NCBI GenBank assembly: GCA_963718065.1
Contig: CAVQYE010000007.1
Location: 293,842 to 357,841, forward strand
Direction of reading: 5' to 3'
Source: CAVPGP01 sp963718065
Lineage (GTDB): Bacteria > Actinomycetota > Thermoleophilia > Gaiellales > Gaiellaceae
DNA: 64,000 nucleotides
The notes beneath the pieces are model-generated. The model was not told the DNA's origin, did not search any database, and was given only the letters and a program-made list of their open reading frames with translations. The position numbers were made by a program, and so were the translations under genes. Positions 1-8,432 of the stretch are shown here, in pieces (the first letter of the stretch is position 1; the number at the start of each line of letters is the position of its first letter).

Positions 1-1
1 A

Positions 2-262
2 GTCGCTGGCGGCCTGGCGGTTGCCGCTTTCGTCATCGTCCTCTACGCGATCGGGCTGATCTTCGCGTTGGTGGCCATAGTGCTCGATCTGTGGCTCCCG
101 CTTTGGGCGTCCGTGCTGATCGTCATCGGATTGATGCTGCTCGCAGCAGCGATCCTTGGACTCCTAGCGAGGAGCTCGGCGCGCAAGGCTTTGCCTCCGC
201 GTCCCTCGCAGGCGATCGAAGAGGGCGAGCGCACGATCGCGACGGTGAAAAGCCATGTCTGA
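2..262 (+). CDS. Holin-X/DUF1469-like small membrane protein, C-terminal part
   Basis: The reading frame is already open at the window edge, so the N-terminus is missing. About 86 residues are visible: two hydrophobic segments (roughly residues 3-30 and 34-55) separated by a short polar loop, then a basic tail rich in Ala, Arg and Glu. This layout, and a DUF3618 gene overlapping its end by 8 bp, match the actinobacterial putative holin-X (phage-holin superfamily III) proteins, which are chromosomal and not evidence of a prophage. The biochemical role is unknown; a stress or envelope function is usually assumed. The family call rests on topology and context rather than a diagnostic motif. Confidence 0.6.
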   Translation, partial: VAGGLAVAAFVIVLYAIGLIFALVAIVLDLWLPLWASVLIVIGLMLLAAAILGLLARSSARKALPPRPSQAIEEGERTIATVKSHV

Positions 263-470
263 ACGCACTGTCGCTGACATCCGCCAGGAAATCGCCGCGG
301 AGCGACTGCGCCTCGACGATAATCTCACGGCACTCGAAGGTGAGCTTCTCTCAGGTGTACCCTTCGTCGTCGGTGGCCTCGTAGCGGCCGCGGTACTCAT
401 GTTCGCGACGGCGCGAAGGCGCAAACGCAAGAACCCGACCGCCAGCACGCTGAGCTGGAAGCTCCGTTAA
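255..470 (+). CDS. DUF3618 domain membrane protein
   Basis: A 71-residue protein whose ATG lies inside the end of the preceding gene, suggesting translational coupling. The N-terminus has the DUF3618 signature: an acidic amphipathic helix with the pattern R-T-V-A-D-I-R-Q-E-I, then Arg/Leu/Asp-rich helix and L-T-A-L-E. A single transmembrane helix follows at about residues 36-51, ending in a run of Arg and Lys that would face the cytoplasm. DUF3618 proteins commonly sit beside holin-X-like membrane proteins in actinobacteria, as here. Molecular function is not established. Confidence 0.75.
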   Translation: MSERTVADIRQEIAAERLRLDDNLTALEGELLSGVPFVVGGLVAAAVLMFATARRRKRKNPTASTLSWKLR

Positions 471-697
471 AGCTGCTGCGCCTGCGGTACGCGAGGAAGC
501 GGCCATGTACGAACGACTCGAGAGCGCGCAGTACCAGCTCGCCCGCGGACAGCCCATCGAACGGGGCCAGAAGCTTCAGGGGCGCCTGGTGCTCCTCGGC
601 GAACCGGGTGATCTTCGTCGTCCGAGCCACGGCTGACATCGCCAGCGCGTGCCGCGTCCGCTCGAGCGGGTGCTTGCTCACGTGTGAGGCCGTCGCG

Positions 698-1549
698 CTA
701 ACGGAAAGGCAGTACCTCGTCCAGCAGGTCGCGCCGGCGAGTGCTGAACCCCTCCGCGTGCGAAGCGAGCACGCCGCGGACGATCTCGTTCTTCTTCCGC
801 AGCAGCCGGTCCGAGAGCGAGCCGTCCGCTGCCGCGTAGCTCTCCAGCTGGCCGGCCGGGACGTCGCGGGGAGGAGCGACAAGCCGTTGCCAGGTCGCGT
901 CATTCCTGTTTCCGAGTAGGTACTCGGAGAGGTCCGCCACGAAGTCACGTCGCTGACCGCCGTCTCGTGCCGCGGCGAGCCGCAGATACTCGGTGACGTG
1001 ATTCGCGTATGTCTCCCACGCTGCAGCCAAGCCGGCATGTGGGAAATAGGCCGTGAGTGCCGAGCGTGTGACCGAGCGGGTGATGAGCCAACTCGACAGC
1101 GTGTCGATGTACGTCGTGGCACCGGCGTCGCGCTCCCGCTCACGGGCGGCTGCGAGCGCTGAGCGGGCTGCGGCGCGGTCGGCCGGCACGGCCGTCCGGA
1201 GATCCAAAAGTCGCGCCTCGGTGGTCTGTGCCTCCGGGAACCGCCGGTCGATTAGGATCCGCCCGGCGATCACGGTCTTCGTGGCGTCGCCGTCGAGCTG
1301 CGTGGCGAGCTCGCGCTTGAGCTCTCGCTCCTTTTGCCGGTCTTGCCACTGGTGAGCGAAGGGAGGGAGCAGCCAGCCGGCAACCAAGGCGCTGGCCGCC
1401 GTGATCGCGAGTGGATGGCGCAGGACCGCCGCAAGGTGGCCCTCCGGCTGCGACTCGCCGTCGGAGGACCGGCCTCGCCGATCTAGCCGCTTGCGACGAA
1501 CGTCCCGCCCTCGACGTGCCCGAACAGGCGGACTCTTGTCTTCGTCCAT
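698..1549 (-). CDS. Hypothetical single-pass membrane protein
   Basis: A 283-residue protein, not recognised. The ATG at 1549 is chosen because GGAGAG stands about 4 nt upstream; the frame stays open further upstream but reads as low-complexity Arg/Gly. The N-terminal ~40 residues are very basic, then one hydrophobic segment (about residues 45-65, ending in LLPPF) is followed by a charged helical region (WQDRQKERELKRELATQL) and an alpha-helical C-terminal domain. The probable topology is N-in with the helical domain outside. It overlaps the 3' end of the upstream lipoprotein gene by 67 bp, so the two are probably co-transcribed. Confidence 0.5.
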   Translation of the reverse strand: MDEDKSPPVRARRGRDVRRKRLDRRGRSSDGESQPEGHLAAVLRHPLAITAASALVAGWLLPPFAHQWQDRQKERELKRELATQLDGDATKTVIAGRILIDRRFPEAQTTEARLLDLRTAVPADRAAARSALAAARERERDAGATTYIDTLSSWLITRSVTRSALTAYFPHAGLAAAWETYANHVTEYLRLAAARDGGQRRDFVADLSEYLLGNRNDATWQRLVAPPRDVPAGQLESYAAADGSLSDRLLRKKNEIVRGVLASHAEGFSTRRRDLLDEVLPFR

Positions 1550-2142
1550 GCGCTCTCTCCGTCCTCCGAGGTCTGAAGCCCGTCCAGATCGCCGACGTCG
1601 ACTCCGACCGCCGGGGTGGCCGCCGCTCCGGACGCGCACCCGGGCCGAAGCACGCTCCGCTCTTCACTTGTCGTCGTCGGCTCCGTCGTGGCGGTGCTGG
1701 TGTCCGTCGTCGTTCCGCCGCTTCCGGTCGAGGTCGACAAGAGTGGCGGAACCTTGACGACGAGCCTGACGCGGACGATGAGGAGCTCGTTGCAGACGAA
1801 CACCTGGCCGCCCGGAGATTTGTAGACGTACATCACGCAGCCACCCGACTCGGTGCAGTCTTTGACGCCGCTGCCCTCGTCGCCACCGGCGAGCGTCGTC
1901 ACCGTCTCGGTCGTCGTCGTGCTCGTCGTCTCGCCGCCCTTTGTCGTCTTGCCCGTGCTGGTCGTCTTGCCCGTACTGGTCGTCTTGCCCGCGCCGGTCG
2001 TGCTCGTGGTCGAGCCCGCCTCCCCCGTACCGGAGCCGCAGGCGGCAAGCATCGCGGTTGCAACGAGCGTCAGGATTGCCCCGGAGACCAGGCAGCTCCG
2101 CCGAGCACCCGGCCTCGCACCTAGGCCCGAGAAGCGTGGCAC
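1483..2142 (-). CDS. Thr-rich putative lipoprotein
   Basis: A secreted lipoprotein candidate. A basic N-terminus and a hydrophobic stretch lead to a lipobox, L-A-A-C, which would be cleaved and lipidated by Lgt/LspA. The mature part begins with a Thr/Ser/Gly/Lys low-complexity tether containing tandem KTTSTG units, followed by a compact section with Cys pairs (KDCTESGGC) and a second Thr-rich stretch. No enzyme motif is seen. The start is uncertain: GTG at 2142 has a GGTGGG-like site upstream, but GTG at 2154 or an upstream ATG are possible. The C-terminal ~25 residues overlap the next gene and could reflect a frame error. Confidence 0.5.
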   Translation of the reverse strand: MPRFSGLGARPGARRSCLVSGAILTLVATAMLAACGSGTGEAGSTTSTTGAGKTTSTGKTTSTGKTTKGGETTSTTTTETVTTLAGGDEGSGVKDCTESGGCVMYVYKSPGGQVFVCNELLIVRVRLVVKVPPLLSTSTGSGGTTTDTSTATTEPTTTSEERSVLRPGCASGAAATPAVGVDVGDLDGLQTSEDGESAWTKTRVRLFGHVEGGTFVASG

Positions 2143-2334
2143 CGGCAATCCCACCCACCGCTCCGCCCGTCGTGGGCCGCTGCAATCCGTTGCGTACGAG
2201 ACAGCATCGCTTCTCCTTCTGCACGGCTGCCGCAGGCCAAGAATCAAACTCTGGAGTTCCACTGTCAAGGCGGCCCGCCGGTCAGTGAGGCACAGACGGT
2301 CCGGCGGGCCGAGGCGGCCTTCATTTGCCTCGAA

Positions 2335-2370
2335 GACGCAGCAGGGGCCCCGTGGGGCCCCTGCTGCGTC
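2335..2370 (-). terminator. Perfect 16-bp-arm hairpin after the secreted-protein gene
   Basis: A perfect inverted repeat with 16-bp arms and a 4-nt CGTG loop lies 15 bp past the stop of the gene at 2386-2766. Position and stability fit a transcription terminator. No U-run follows on the minus strand, as is common for high-GC actinobacterial hairpin terminators. Confidence 0.65.
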
Positions 2371-2385
2371 GAGATCGAATTGCTT

Positions 2386-2766
2386 CTACTTGACGATAAG
2401 CAAGAGGTTGTTGTCGTCCGGGTGCTGCCCGACCATCTTGATGTGGTAGGTGCCGGGCGTGGCGATGGTGAGATTCCTGCCGACCGCAACGCGGCGGACG
2501 AAGTTCTTGCCCGTGAAGACGAGCGCAGCCTCGTCCAGGTTCCGGAACGCGGTCTTGCCGGTCACGACGAGCCGGGCCTTGTTCTTGCCGGCGACGCTGA
2601 ACCAGTGGCAGCCCGGATCGTTCATCACGATCTTGACGACCCGCAGCTGCGCCGTCCCGGCGGTGGCTGAAGGAGCCGACGAGGCGCCTGCGACGCCGGA
2701 GGTGAACGCCACGGTGGCAGCCGCTGCGGCGATCGTGACGAGGTAGATGGTGATCCGCTTGCTCAT
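2386..2766 (-). CDS. Secreted hypothetical protein with beta-rich domain
   Basis: A 126-residue protein with a clear Sec signal peptide: MSKR, a hydrophobic core, then V-A-G-A-S-S as probable signal-peptidase-I site near residue 27. The mature ~100 residues read as alternating beta strands (RVVKIVMNDPGCHWF, KARLVVTGKTAFRNLD, GTYHIKMVG), resembling small cupredoxin- or C2-like exported domains, but there is only one Cys and one clear His pair, so metal binding is not supported. ATG 2766 is preceded by AAGGAGT at good spacing, making this start secure. It lies downstream of the broken response-regulator gene, on the same strand. Function unknown. Confidence 0.6.
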   Translation of the reverse strand: MSKRITIYLVTIAAAAATVAFTSGVAGASSAPSATAGTAQLRVVKIVMNDPGCHWFSVAGKNKARLVVTGKTAFRNLDEAALVFTGKNFVRRVAVGRNLTIATPGTYHIKMVGQHPDDNNLLLIVK

Positions 2767-2877
2767 TGCGACTCCTTGTTCGTGGCGGCCCGCCTGAGGG
2801 CGCCGTTGCTGGTCTTCTCCATGAACAGCGTCGCCGCAAGCGCCGTACAGCGCCATCACAGGCACGTCACAGGTTCG

Positions 2878-3589
2878 TTACAGCCGCAGCCGGCTACAGC
2901 AGCGGGCGTGGCGAGCATGTACCCGAGGCCCGGGCCGGGTGACGATGTAGCGCGGCGGGTCGTCGCCGAGCTTCTGGCGCAGCCGCCAGAGCGTCACGCG
3001 CAGGATCTCGTCCTCGCCCTTGTACGCCTTGCCCCAGACCTGGCTGAGCAGCTCGTCGCGGCTGAGCACGACGCCCGCATTGACCGCGAGGCACCAGAGG
3101 AGACGGTACTCGGTCGGCGAGAGCCGCACGTCGTGCCCGGCGAGCGTCACCTGCTTTCGCTGCTGGTCGATGCTGAGGTCGCCGAGCGATGATCGTCGCC
3201 GGCGGCTCGTCGCTCTCCGGCGCCCGCGCCCGACGCAGCACCGCCTCGACGCGGGCGAGCAGCTCCTGCGCGGAGAAGGGCTTCGTGACGTAGTCGTCGG
3301 CGCCCAGGCGCAGGCCTCGCACCTTGTCCTCCTCGGCGCCCTTCGCTGTCAGCATGATGATCGGGCAGCTCGACCGCTCGCGAACGAGCCTGCAGACCTC
3401 GAAGCCGTCGAGGCCCGGGAGCATCACGTCGAGCACGATCAGATCGGGCTCGTCTGCCGCGAAGCGCTCCAGCGCCTCCTCGCCGCTGGCCGCGCACGTG
3501 ACGCGGTAGCCGGCGGTCTCGAGGTTGAAGCGGATGATCTCCAGGTAGCGAGGCTCGTCGTCGACGGCGAGTATCCGCTCAGCGGCCAT
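2878..3589 (-). pseudogene. OmpR/PhoB-family response regulator, two frameshifts
   Basis: Starts at ATG 3589. The receiver domain (about residues 1-120) is intact, with the acidic pair VDDE, phosphoacceptor Asp in LIVLDVMLPG, switch Thr in MLTAKG and Lys in VTKPF. Near 3190 the frame shifts by one base; the winged-helix DNA-binding domain then continues in another frame (LSPTEYRLLWCL, ...VTLWRLRQKLGDD...YIVTRPG). A second indel in a G/C run near 2935 displaces the normal C-terminal GLGYML ending. Both breaks leave conserved residues on either side. Its partner kinase is divergent at 3669. Either a recently inactivated regulator or consensus errors. Confidence 0.8.
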
Positions 3590-3668
3590 CGGCACGGCTC
3601 TCCTCGCGGAAGCGTGCGCTCGCGTCCTCGGCGGTGGCGGCTCCGACCATCTGTCGCGACACTGTGCC

Positions 3669-6139
3669 GTGAACCGTACCGATTCGGGACCTGCTCGGCC
3701 GTCTGGCGGCGGCTCACGCTCTGGCCGCGGCTCGCGATCGGGGTCACGATCGGCTTCTTCGTGCTCTTCGCCGGCTTCAGCGTGCTCGGAATCCGGGCGG
3801 TCGACGCGAGCACGAACCGGATCCTCCACGAGCGGCTCGCGATCACCGAGGAGCTGGCGCAGGACTTCGACGGCCTGCTCCAGCACCGGTTCTCCGATCT
3901 CACCGCCTTCGACGCACGCCCGTCGACCACCGAGCGTGAAGCGTCGGCTCCTCGCGGAGATCTTCCACGCGAGCGGCGGCGCGTTCACGACGCTCACCCT
4001 CCTCGACGGGAGCGGCACCGTGGTCGACTCGCTCGGGCAGGGTGCGCCGGCGACCGGCACGCAGCTCGCCGCGAAGGGGGTACGTCGCGCGCGTCCTCGC
4101 GAGCGGGCGGCAGGTCGATCTCGGCGGCCGTTCCGCGACTCGCGTGGCAGGCCGGTCGTCGCGCTCGAGCGTCCCGATCCGCGCCCACGGCACCGTGCGC
4201 GGGGTCCTCTTCGGCACGCTCGACGCTCGCGGGCCCCGACGTGACGGAGCGGCTCGACGCCGCAAGGCGCCTCGGCAGCACCGGGCACGCCGAGCTCGTC
4301 GGCCCGAACGGGATCGCTCTCGCCTCGACCGAGCCCGGCCCGACGCTCGCACCGGGGGAGCACCTGGCCTTCTACCGCGAGATGCTGAAGGCGGCGCAAC
4401 CTGGGCATCGCGAGCGTCCCGTGACGCCGACGCACCACGAGCCGGCCGGCCTGGGCAGCACGCGGCACGCAATGGCGTTCGTCCGGCTCTCCGCCGCACC
4501 GTGGGCAGTGGCGCTCGGCGGCACCGACGAGCGAGACATACGCTCCGGCGCGCCACCTCCGGCGGACGCTCATGTTCGCCGGCGGAGGCTCGCTCGCCGT
4601 CCTCTGGCTGCTCACCCTGCTCGGCGCCCGCTTGCTCGTGCGCCCGGTCCGCGGACCTCACCCGCGCCGCCGAGGAGATGGCCTCCGGGAACCTCGAACG
4701 AACGGTGAGCGTCTCGGAGGGCGGTGAGATCGGCGTGCTCGCCGAGAGCCTCGAGACGATGCGCGCGCAGCTCAGGGACTCGCTCGAGACGGTACGCCGC
4801 TGGGGCGAGGAGCTCGAGCTCAAGGTCGGCGAGCGCACGGCCGAGCTGAACGCCCGCAACCGTCAGCTCGCCGCGGTCAGCGCGATCATGACAGCCGCCA
4901 ACGAGACACACGACCTCGAGGGAATGCTGCAGCCGCTGCCTCGACGTCGTGCTCGAGCAGACGGCGATGGACGCCGCCGCGGTGCGGCTGCTCGACGACG
5001 GCCGCGGCCAGCCGACGGAGACGGTCGTCGCGTGGGACCTGGAGCGACTTCCCTTGCCGGGTCTGCACCGACCGCTTCTGCCTCGCGGCGGCGTCCGACG
5101 GCCCAGCCGATCTACCTCGATCCGCGTGAGCGGGAGCGGCTGCATCCCGGCTGCGCGGTCGACGCCGAGGCGCTTGCGGTCCTCCCGCTCCGCGGCCCGA
5201 GCGGCGTCCTCGGTGTCCTCACGCTCGGCCGCCGGCACGGCCCTGCTCCCGACGCCGGAGGAACGCCCGATCCTGACCGCGATCTGCGACCAGATCGCCG
5301 TCGCGGTCGAGAACACCCGCCTCGCCGCCGAGCTTCGGCGGCTGGAAGCCCAGCACGAGGTGCAGCGGATGCGCAGCGAGCTCATCTCCGCCGTCTCGCA
5401 CGAGCTCCGCACGCCGCTCGGGTTCATCAAGAGCTATGCGACCACGCTCCTGCGCGAGGACACGCCGATCGAGCCGGCGACGCGACGGCACTTCCTCGAG
5501 ATCATCGACGAGGAGACGGACAAGCTCGACCACATGATCGACGAGTTGCTCGACGTGAGCCGGCTGCAGGCGGGTCGCCTGCCGATCGACCGTGCCCCGA
5601 TGGCGCTGGATGCACTCGTCGCCCGCGCGGTCGACAGGGCCCGACCGATGCTCGAAGCAAGCGGCCACACCGTCACGTTACGGCTCCCCGACGGGGACGT
5701 CCCCGTCTTCGCGGATGCGCTCAGGATCGAGCAGGTGCTCGACAACCTGCTCGAGAACGCCGCCCGCTACTCCGACCCGAGCTCGGCGGTCGAGATCAGC
5801 CTCGCTTGCCGAGGAGGGACACGCGCTCGTCAGCGTCACCGACCGCGGCGACGGCATCGCCGGCGGCCGAGCTCGAGCAGATCTTCGAGCCGTTCTACCG
5901 GGGCCACAACGCAAAGCAGCGCGGCATCCGGGGCGCCGGCCTCGGGCTCGCCATCTGCCGCGGCATCGTCGAAGCCCACGAGCGGCAGGATCTGGGCCGA
6001 GAACGGCCACGACCACGCGACGACCTTCGTGCTGACGCTGCCACTCACGAGCACGGGCGGCTGGCAGAGGCAACGGAGATGGAACTCCACCGTGACGATC
6101 ACGGCCGAGCGGCGCGAACACGAAGAGCCGGCCGACTGA
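3669..6139 (+). pseudogene. HAMP-GAF sensor histidine kinase, many frameshifts
   Basis: Collected across three frames, this reads as one membrane histidine kinase: a transmembrane segment (WPRLAIGVTIGFFVLFAGF, near 3720-3790), an extracytoplasmic sensor region, a second membrane helix near 4570-4640, HAMP (LTRAAEEMASGNLERTV, near 4660), coiled coil, a GAF-like domain (4910-5350), HisKA with the phospho-His in SHELRTP (near 5395), and HATPase_c N, G1 and G2 boxes (LDNLLENAARYSD, VTDRGDGIA, RGAGLGLAI). I count about nine or more single-base frame changes and no other disabling change. It is divergent from the response regulator, as expected for a cognate pair. Start and individual break points are approximate. 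Confidence 0.75.
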
Positions 6140-6160
6140 AAAGCTTCAATCGACCGGCTC
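6125..6160 (-). terminator. Hairpin downstream of ssrA (possibly bidirectional)
   Basis: Inverted repeat with 16-bp arms (two positions are G-U on the minus-strand RNA) and a 4-nt loop. It lies 25 bp past the 3' end of tmRNA on the minus strand and overlaps the 3' end of the kinase gene on the plus strand, so it could end both transcripts. Confidence 0.6.
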
Positions 6161-6185
6161 GAGAAACGGCTCTACTGGCCAAAGA

Positions 6186-6548
6186 TGGAGGCGGCGGGAA
6201 TCGAACCCGCGTCCGCGGACGCACCGGACGGGCGTCTACAAGCATAGGCCTGGATTGAATCTCGGCTGCCGGCCGGTTCCAGACCCACCTACCGACAGCC
6301 CAGCCATCCTGAAGTCTCGCGCCGCCGGCGATTGGCTCTCCTTTGGCGCCAGCCCGTTAGTTGATGCCGCGTCCGAGCCACGGGACCCAGCTCGGGGCGA
6401 CACGTCACTCAGTCTTTACAGACTAAGCGGCGAGTGCGAGTTGATTATCCGCACTTGCATTGGTTCCGGTTGTTTAACGAGGCCGACCGGAGACCTCGGC
6501 TTGCAGCTCGACCGGATGTATCGCCCACGTCGAAACCAGGGCGCCCCC
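6186..6548 (-). ncRNA. ssrA: Transfer-messenger RNA (tmRNA)
   Basis: Rescues stalled ribosomes together with SmpB. The 5' end GGGGGCG pairs over 7 bp (one G-U) with CGCCTCC at the 3' end, followed by an unpaired A; CCA is not encoded. The 5' part has the conserved TGGTTTCGACG block, and the 3' part has the T-arm GGTTCGATTCC. The tag reading frame ends at 6423-6425 (TAG) and encodes a peptide ending ...NQLALAA, the usual ALAA-type degradation signal; starting from a GCA resume codon at 6456-6458 the tag is ASADNQLALAA, though the exact resume codon is inferred. Length 363 nt is typical of one-piece tmRNA. smpB lies 1.4 kb upstream on the same strand. Confidence 0.95.
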
Positions 6549-6606
6549 GTATGTGTGTGGATGCATTGTAGCCGCGGCTTCCCGGCATGACGTCCTCCGT
6601 CCTCGG

Positions 6607-7935
6607 CTAGGCTGGCGCGGGCGCAGGCTCCGGCGCGTGCACGCGGTCGTCGTAGCGGCGGAACGTGGGCAGGGCGAGCGCCGCGATTGCCACGCCGACG
6701 ACGCAGAGCACGCCGCCGGAGACGATCGAGGCCCGCACGCCGGCGACCGCGGCGACGACACCAGACTCGACGTTGCCGAGCAACGGGCCTGTGGAGTACG
6801 ACAGCTGCTCGATGCCGGCCAGGCGGCCGCGGAGGCGGTCGGGGATCGTCTGGTTCCAGATCGTGCTGCGGAAGACGCCGCTCAGCATGTCGGCGAAGCC
6901 GGCGACGACGAGCCCGATGCAGGCGAGCGTGATCCCGGGGGCGAAGCCGAGGACGATGATGCCGACGCCCCACCCGGCGGCCGCGACCATCACCGCCACG
7001 CCGTGCCGGTGCACGCGGCCCGTCCAGCCGCTCGTCAGGGTCGCGAGCATGGCTCCGAACGACGGCGCCGCGTACAGAAGCCCGAGCACGCCGGGGCCGC
7101 CGAGCTTCGCGGCGAACGCGGGAAAGAGCGCGTTCGGCATCCCGAAGAACATGGCGATGATGTCGACGCCGTAGGTGCCGACGAGCTCCGGCCGGCTCAT
7201 TGCGAAGCGGAACCCCTCCACCACGCCGCGCAGGCTCGGCGGCTCCGCGTCCGGCGGCGGCGGCACCGCGCGCATCAGCCGCAGGCAGGCGAGCGAGACG
7301 CCGTACGTCACGAGATCGACGCCGAAGGTCGCCGGCAGGCCGACGGTGGCGATCAGGAGTCCGCCGACCGCGGGGCCGAGGATCATCCCGAAAGTGCCTC
7401 GAAGGGAGCTGAGCGCGGACGCTGCCGGCAGTTCGTGTCGTTCGACGAGCCGCGGCATGAGCGCGTCGAGCGACGGCCGCTGCAGCCCGTCGAGCGCGGC
7501 CATCAGCCCGGCCAGCGCGAAGAGCGCCCAGGCGTGCGGGTGCGGCAGGAGCGCGTTCACGAGCAGGAGTCCCGAGCAGGCCATGAACGAGAGCTCGGTG
7601 AGCAACACCATCCGCCGCCGGTCGAGCGCGTCTGCAAGCGCACCGCCGACGAACGCGGTCACGAGCAACGGTGCGAGCTCGACGATCCCCAGCAGCCCGA
7701 CGAGGAGCGACGACCCGGTCAGGCGATAGAGCTGGTACGGGATCGCGACGTACGTGATCATCGCGCCGAAGAACGTCGTCGCCTGGCCGACGAAGAGCAG
7801 CCGGAAGTCGCGGTGGCGGCGCAGCGGGCCGATGTCGATCGTGGCGAGCCGGACGAGGCTGCGAACGCCCGACTCGGGGACAGGCGGAACCGGACCGAGC
7901 CGCTCGGACTCGTTCAGGTCGCGCGGGTCGCTCAT
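6607..7935 (-). CDS. MFS transporter, enterobactin-exporter (EntS)-like
   Basis: A 442-residue polytopic membrane protein with about 12 hydrophobic segments and the MFS loop signature after TM2 (GGALADALDRRRM, near residue 100). The sequence pattern, including RHRDFRLLFVGQATTFFGAMITYVAIPYQLY at the N-terminus, resembles the EntS/MFS_3 group of drug or siderophore exporters; the substrate cannot be inferred. Its start overlaps the smpB stop by 4 bp, so it is likely translated from the smpB transcript. An N-terminal ~40-residue cytoplasmic tail and a Pro/Ala C-terminus flank the membrane domain. Confidence 0.8.
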   Translation of the reverse strand: MSDPRDLNESERLGPVPPVPESGVRSLVRLATIDIGPLRRHRDFRLLFVGQATTFFGAMITYVAIPYQLYRLTGSSLLVGLLGIVELAPLLVTAFVGGALADALDRRRMVLLTELSFMACSGLLLVNALLPHPHAWALFALAGLMAALDGLQRPSLDALMPRLVERHELPAASALSSLRGTFGMILGPAVGGLLIATVGLPATFGVDLVTYGVSLACLRLMRAVPPPPDAEPPSLRGVVEGFRFAMSRPELVGTYGVDIIAMFFGMPNALFPAFAAKLGGPGVLGLLYAAPSFGAMLATLTSGWTGRVHRHGVAVMVAAAGWGVGIIVLGFAPGITLACIGLVVAGFADMLSGVFRSTIWNQTIPDRLRGRLAGIEQLSYSTGPLLGNVESGVVAAVAGVRASIVSGGVLCVVGVAIAALALPTFRRYDDRVHAPEPAPAPA

Positions 7936-8396
7936 CGCCGGTTCTTGAGAGCCCGCTCGATCTGGCGCTGCGCGTCCCGGTTGGTGATGTCGCGCCGCTT
8001 GTCGCGGACGTCCTTGCCACGCGCGACCGCGAGCTCGACCTTCGCGCGCCCGTTCTTCCAGTACATCCGGGTCGGGACGATCGTCAGCCCCTTCTCGCGG
8101 ATGCTGCCGAAGAGGGCGTCGATCTGCCGACGGTGCAGCAGGAGCTTACGCGCCCGGTCGGGATCGTGATTCGAGGTGCCGCCCTTGTCGTAGGTGGCGA
8201 TCGACGCGCCGTGCAGCCAGAGCTCGCCGTCCCGCACGTCTGCGTAAGCCTGTGCAAGCGTTGCGCGGCCCTCGCGCAGCGACTTCACCTCGGTCCCCGT
8301 CAGCACGATGCCCGCTTCGTAGCGGTCGAGCAGCTGGTACTCGTGCCGCGCCTTGCGGTTCTCCGCAATCGTCTTCTCACCGGTTGGGTTCGCCAC
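7932..8396 (-). CDS. smpB: SsrA-binding protein SmpB
   Basis: The 154-residue tmRNA-binding partner needed for trans-translation. It has the family N-terminus (KTIAENRKARHEY), the OB-fold core (EAGIVLTGTEVKSLREG) and the basic C-terminal tail that folds in the decoding centre (ARGKDVRDKRRDITNRDAQRQIERALK). The start is GTG at 8396, fixed by alignment to the family; no good ribosome-binding site precedes it and the codon lies within a strong hairpin (8391-8419). ssrA is encoded just downstream after an MFS gene on the same strand. Confidence 0.95.
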   Translation of the reverse strand: MANPTGEKTIAENRKARHEYQLLDRYEAGIVLTGTEVKSLREGRATLAQAYADVRDGELWLHGASIATYDKGGTSNHDPDRARKLLLHRRQIDALFGSIREKGLTIVPTRMYWKNGRAKVELAVARGKDVRDKRRDITNRDAQRQIERALKNRR

Positions 8397-8419
8397 GCGC
8401 CCAGTCTAGGCGCGTGGCG
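8391..8419 (-). promoter_or_regulatory. 11-bp hairpin enclosing the smpB start codon
   Basis: A perfect inverted repeat with 11-bp arms and a 7-nt loop covers the interval between the upstream gene's stop (8433) and the first codons of smpB; the GTG start is inside the 3' arm. It could be the terminator of the VWA gene, or a structure that limits smpB initiation, or both. Confidence 0.5.
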
Positions 8420-8432
8420 AACTGCAACGTTC

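Noticed and set aside
2..470. Prophage remnant suggested by the holin-like protein
   Set aside because: No other phage gene nearby; holin-X/DUF3618 pairs are ordinary chromosomal genes in actinobacteria.
471..697. Possible small genes in the gap between DUF3618 and the membrane protein (a 43-codon plus-strand frame from 505 and a minus-strand frame near 637)
   Set aside because: Both have plausible GC3 but no ribosome site, no homologue I recognise, and they overlap each other on opposite strands.
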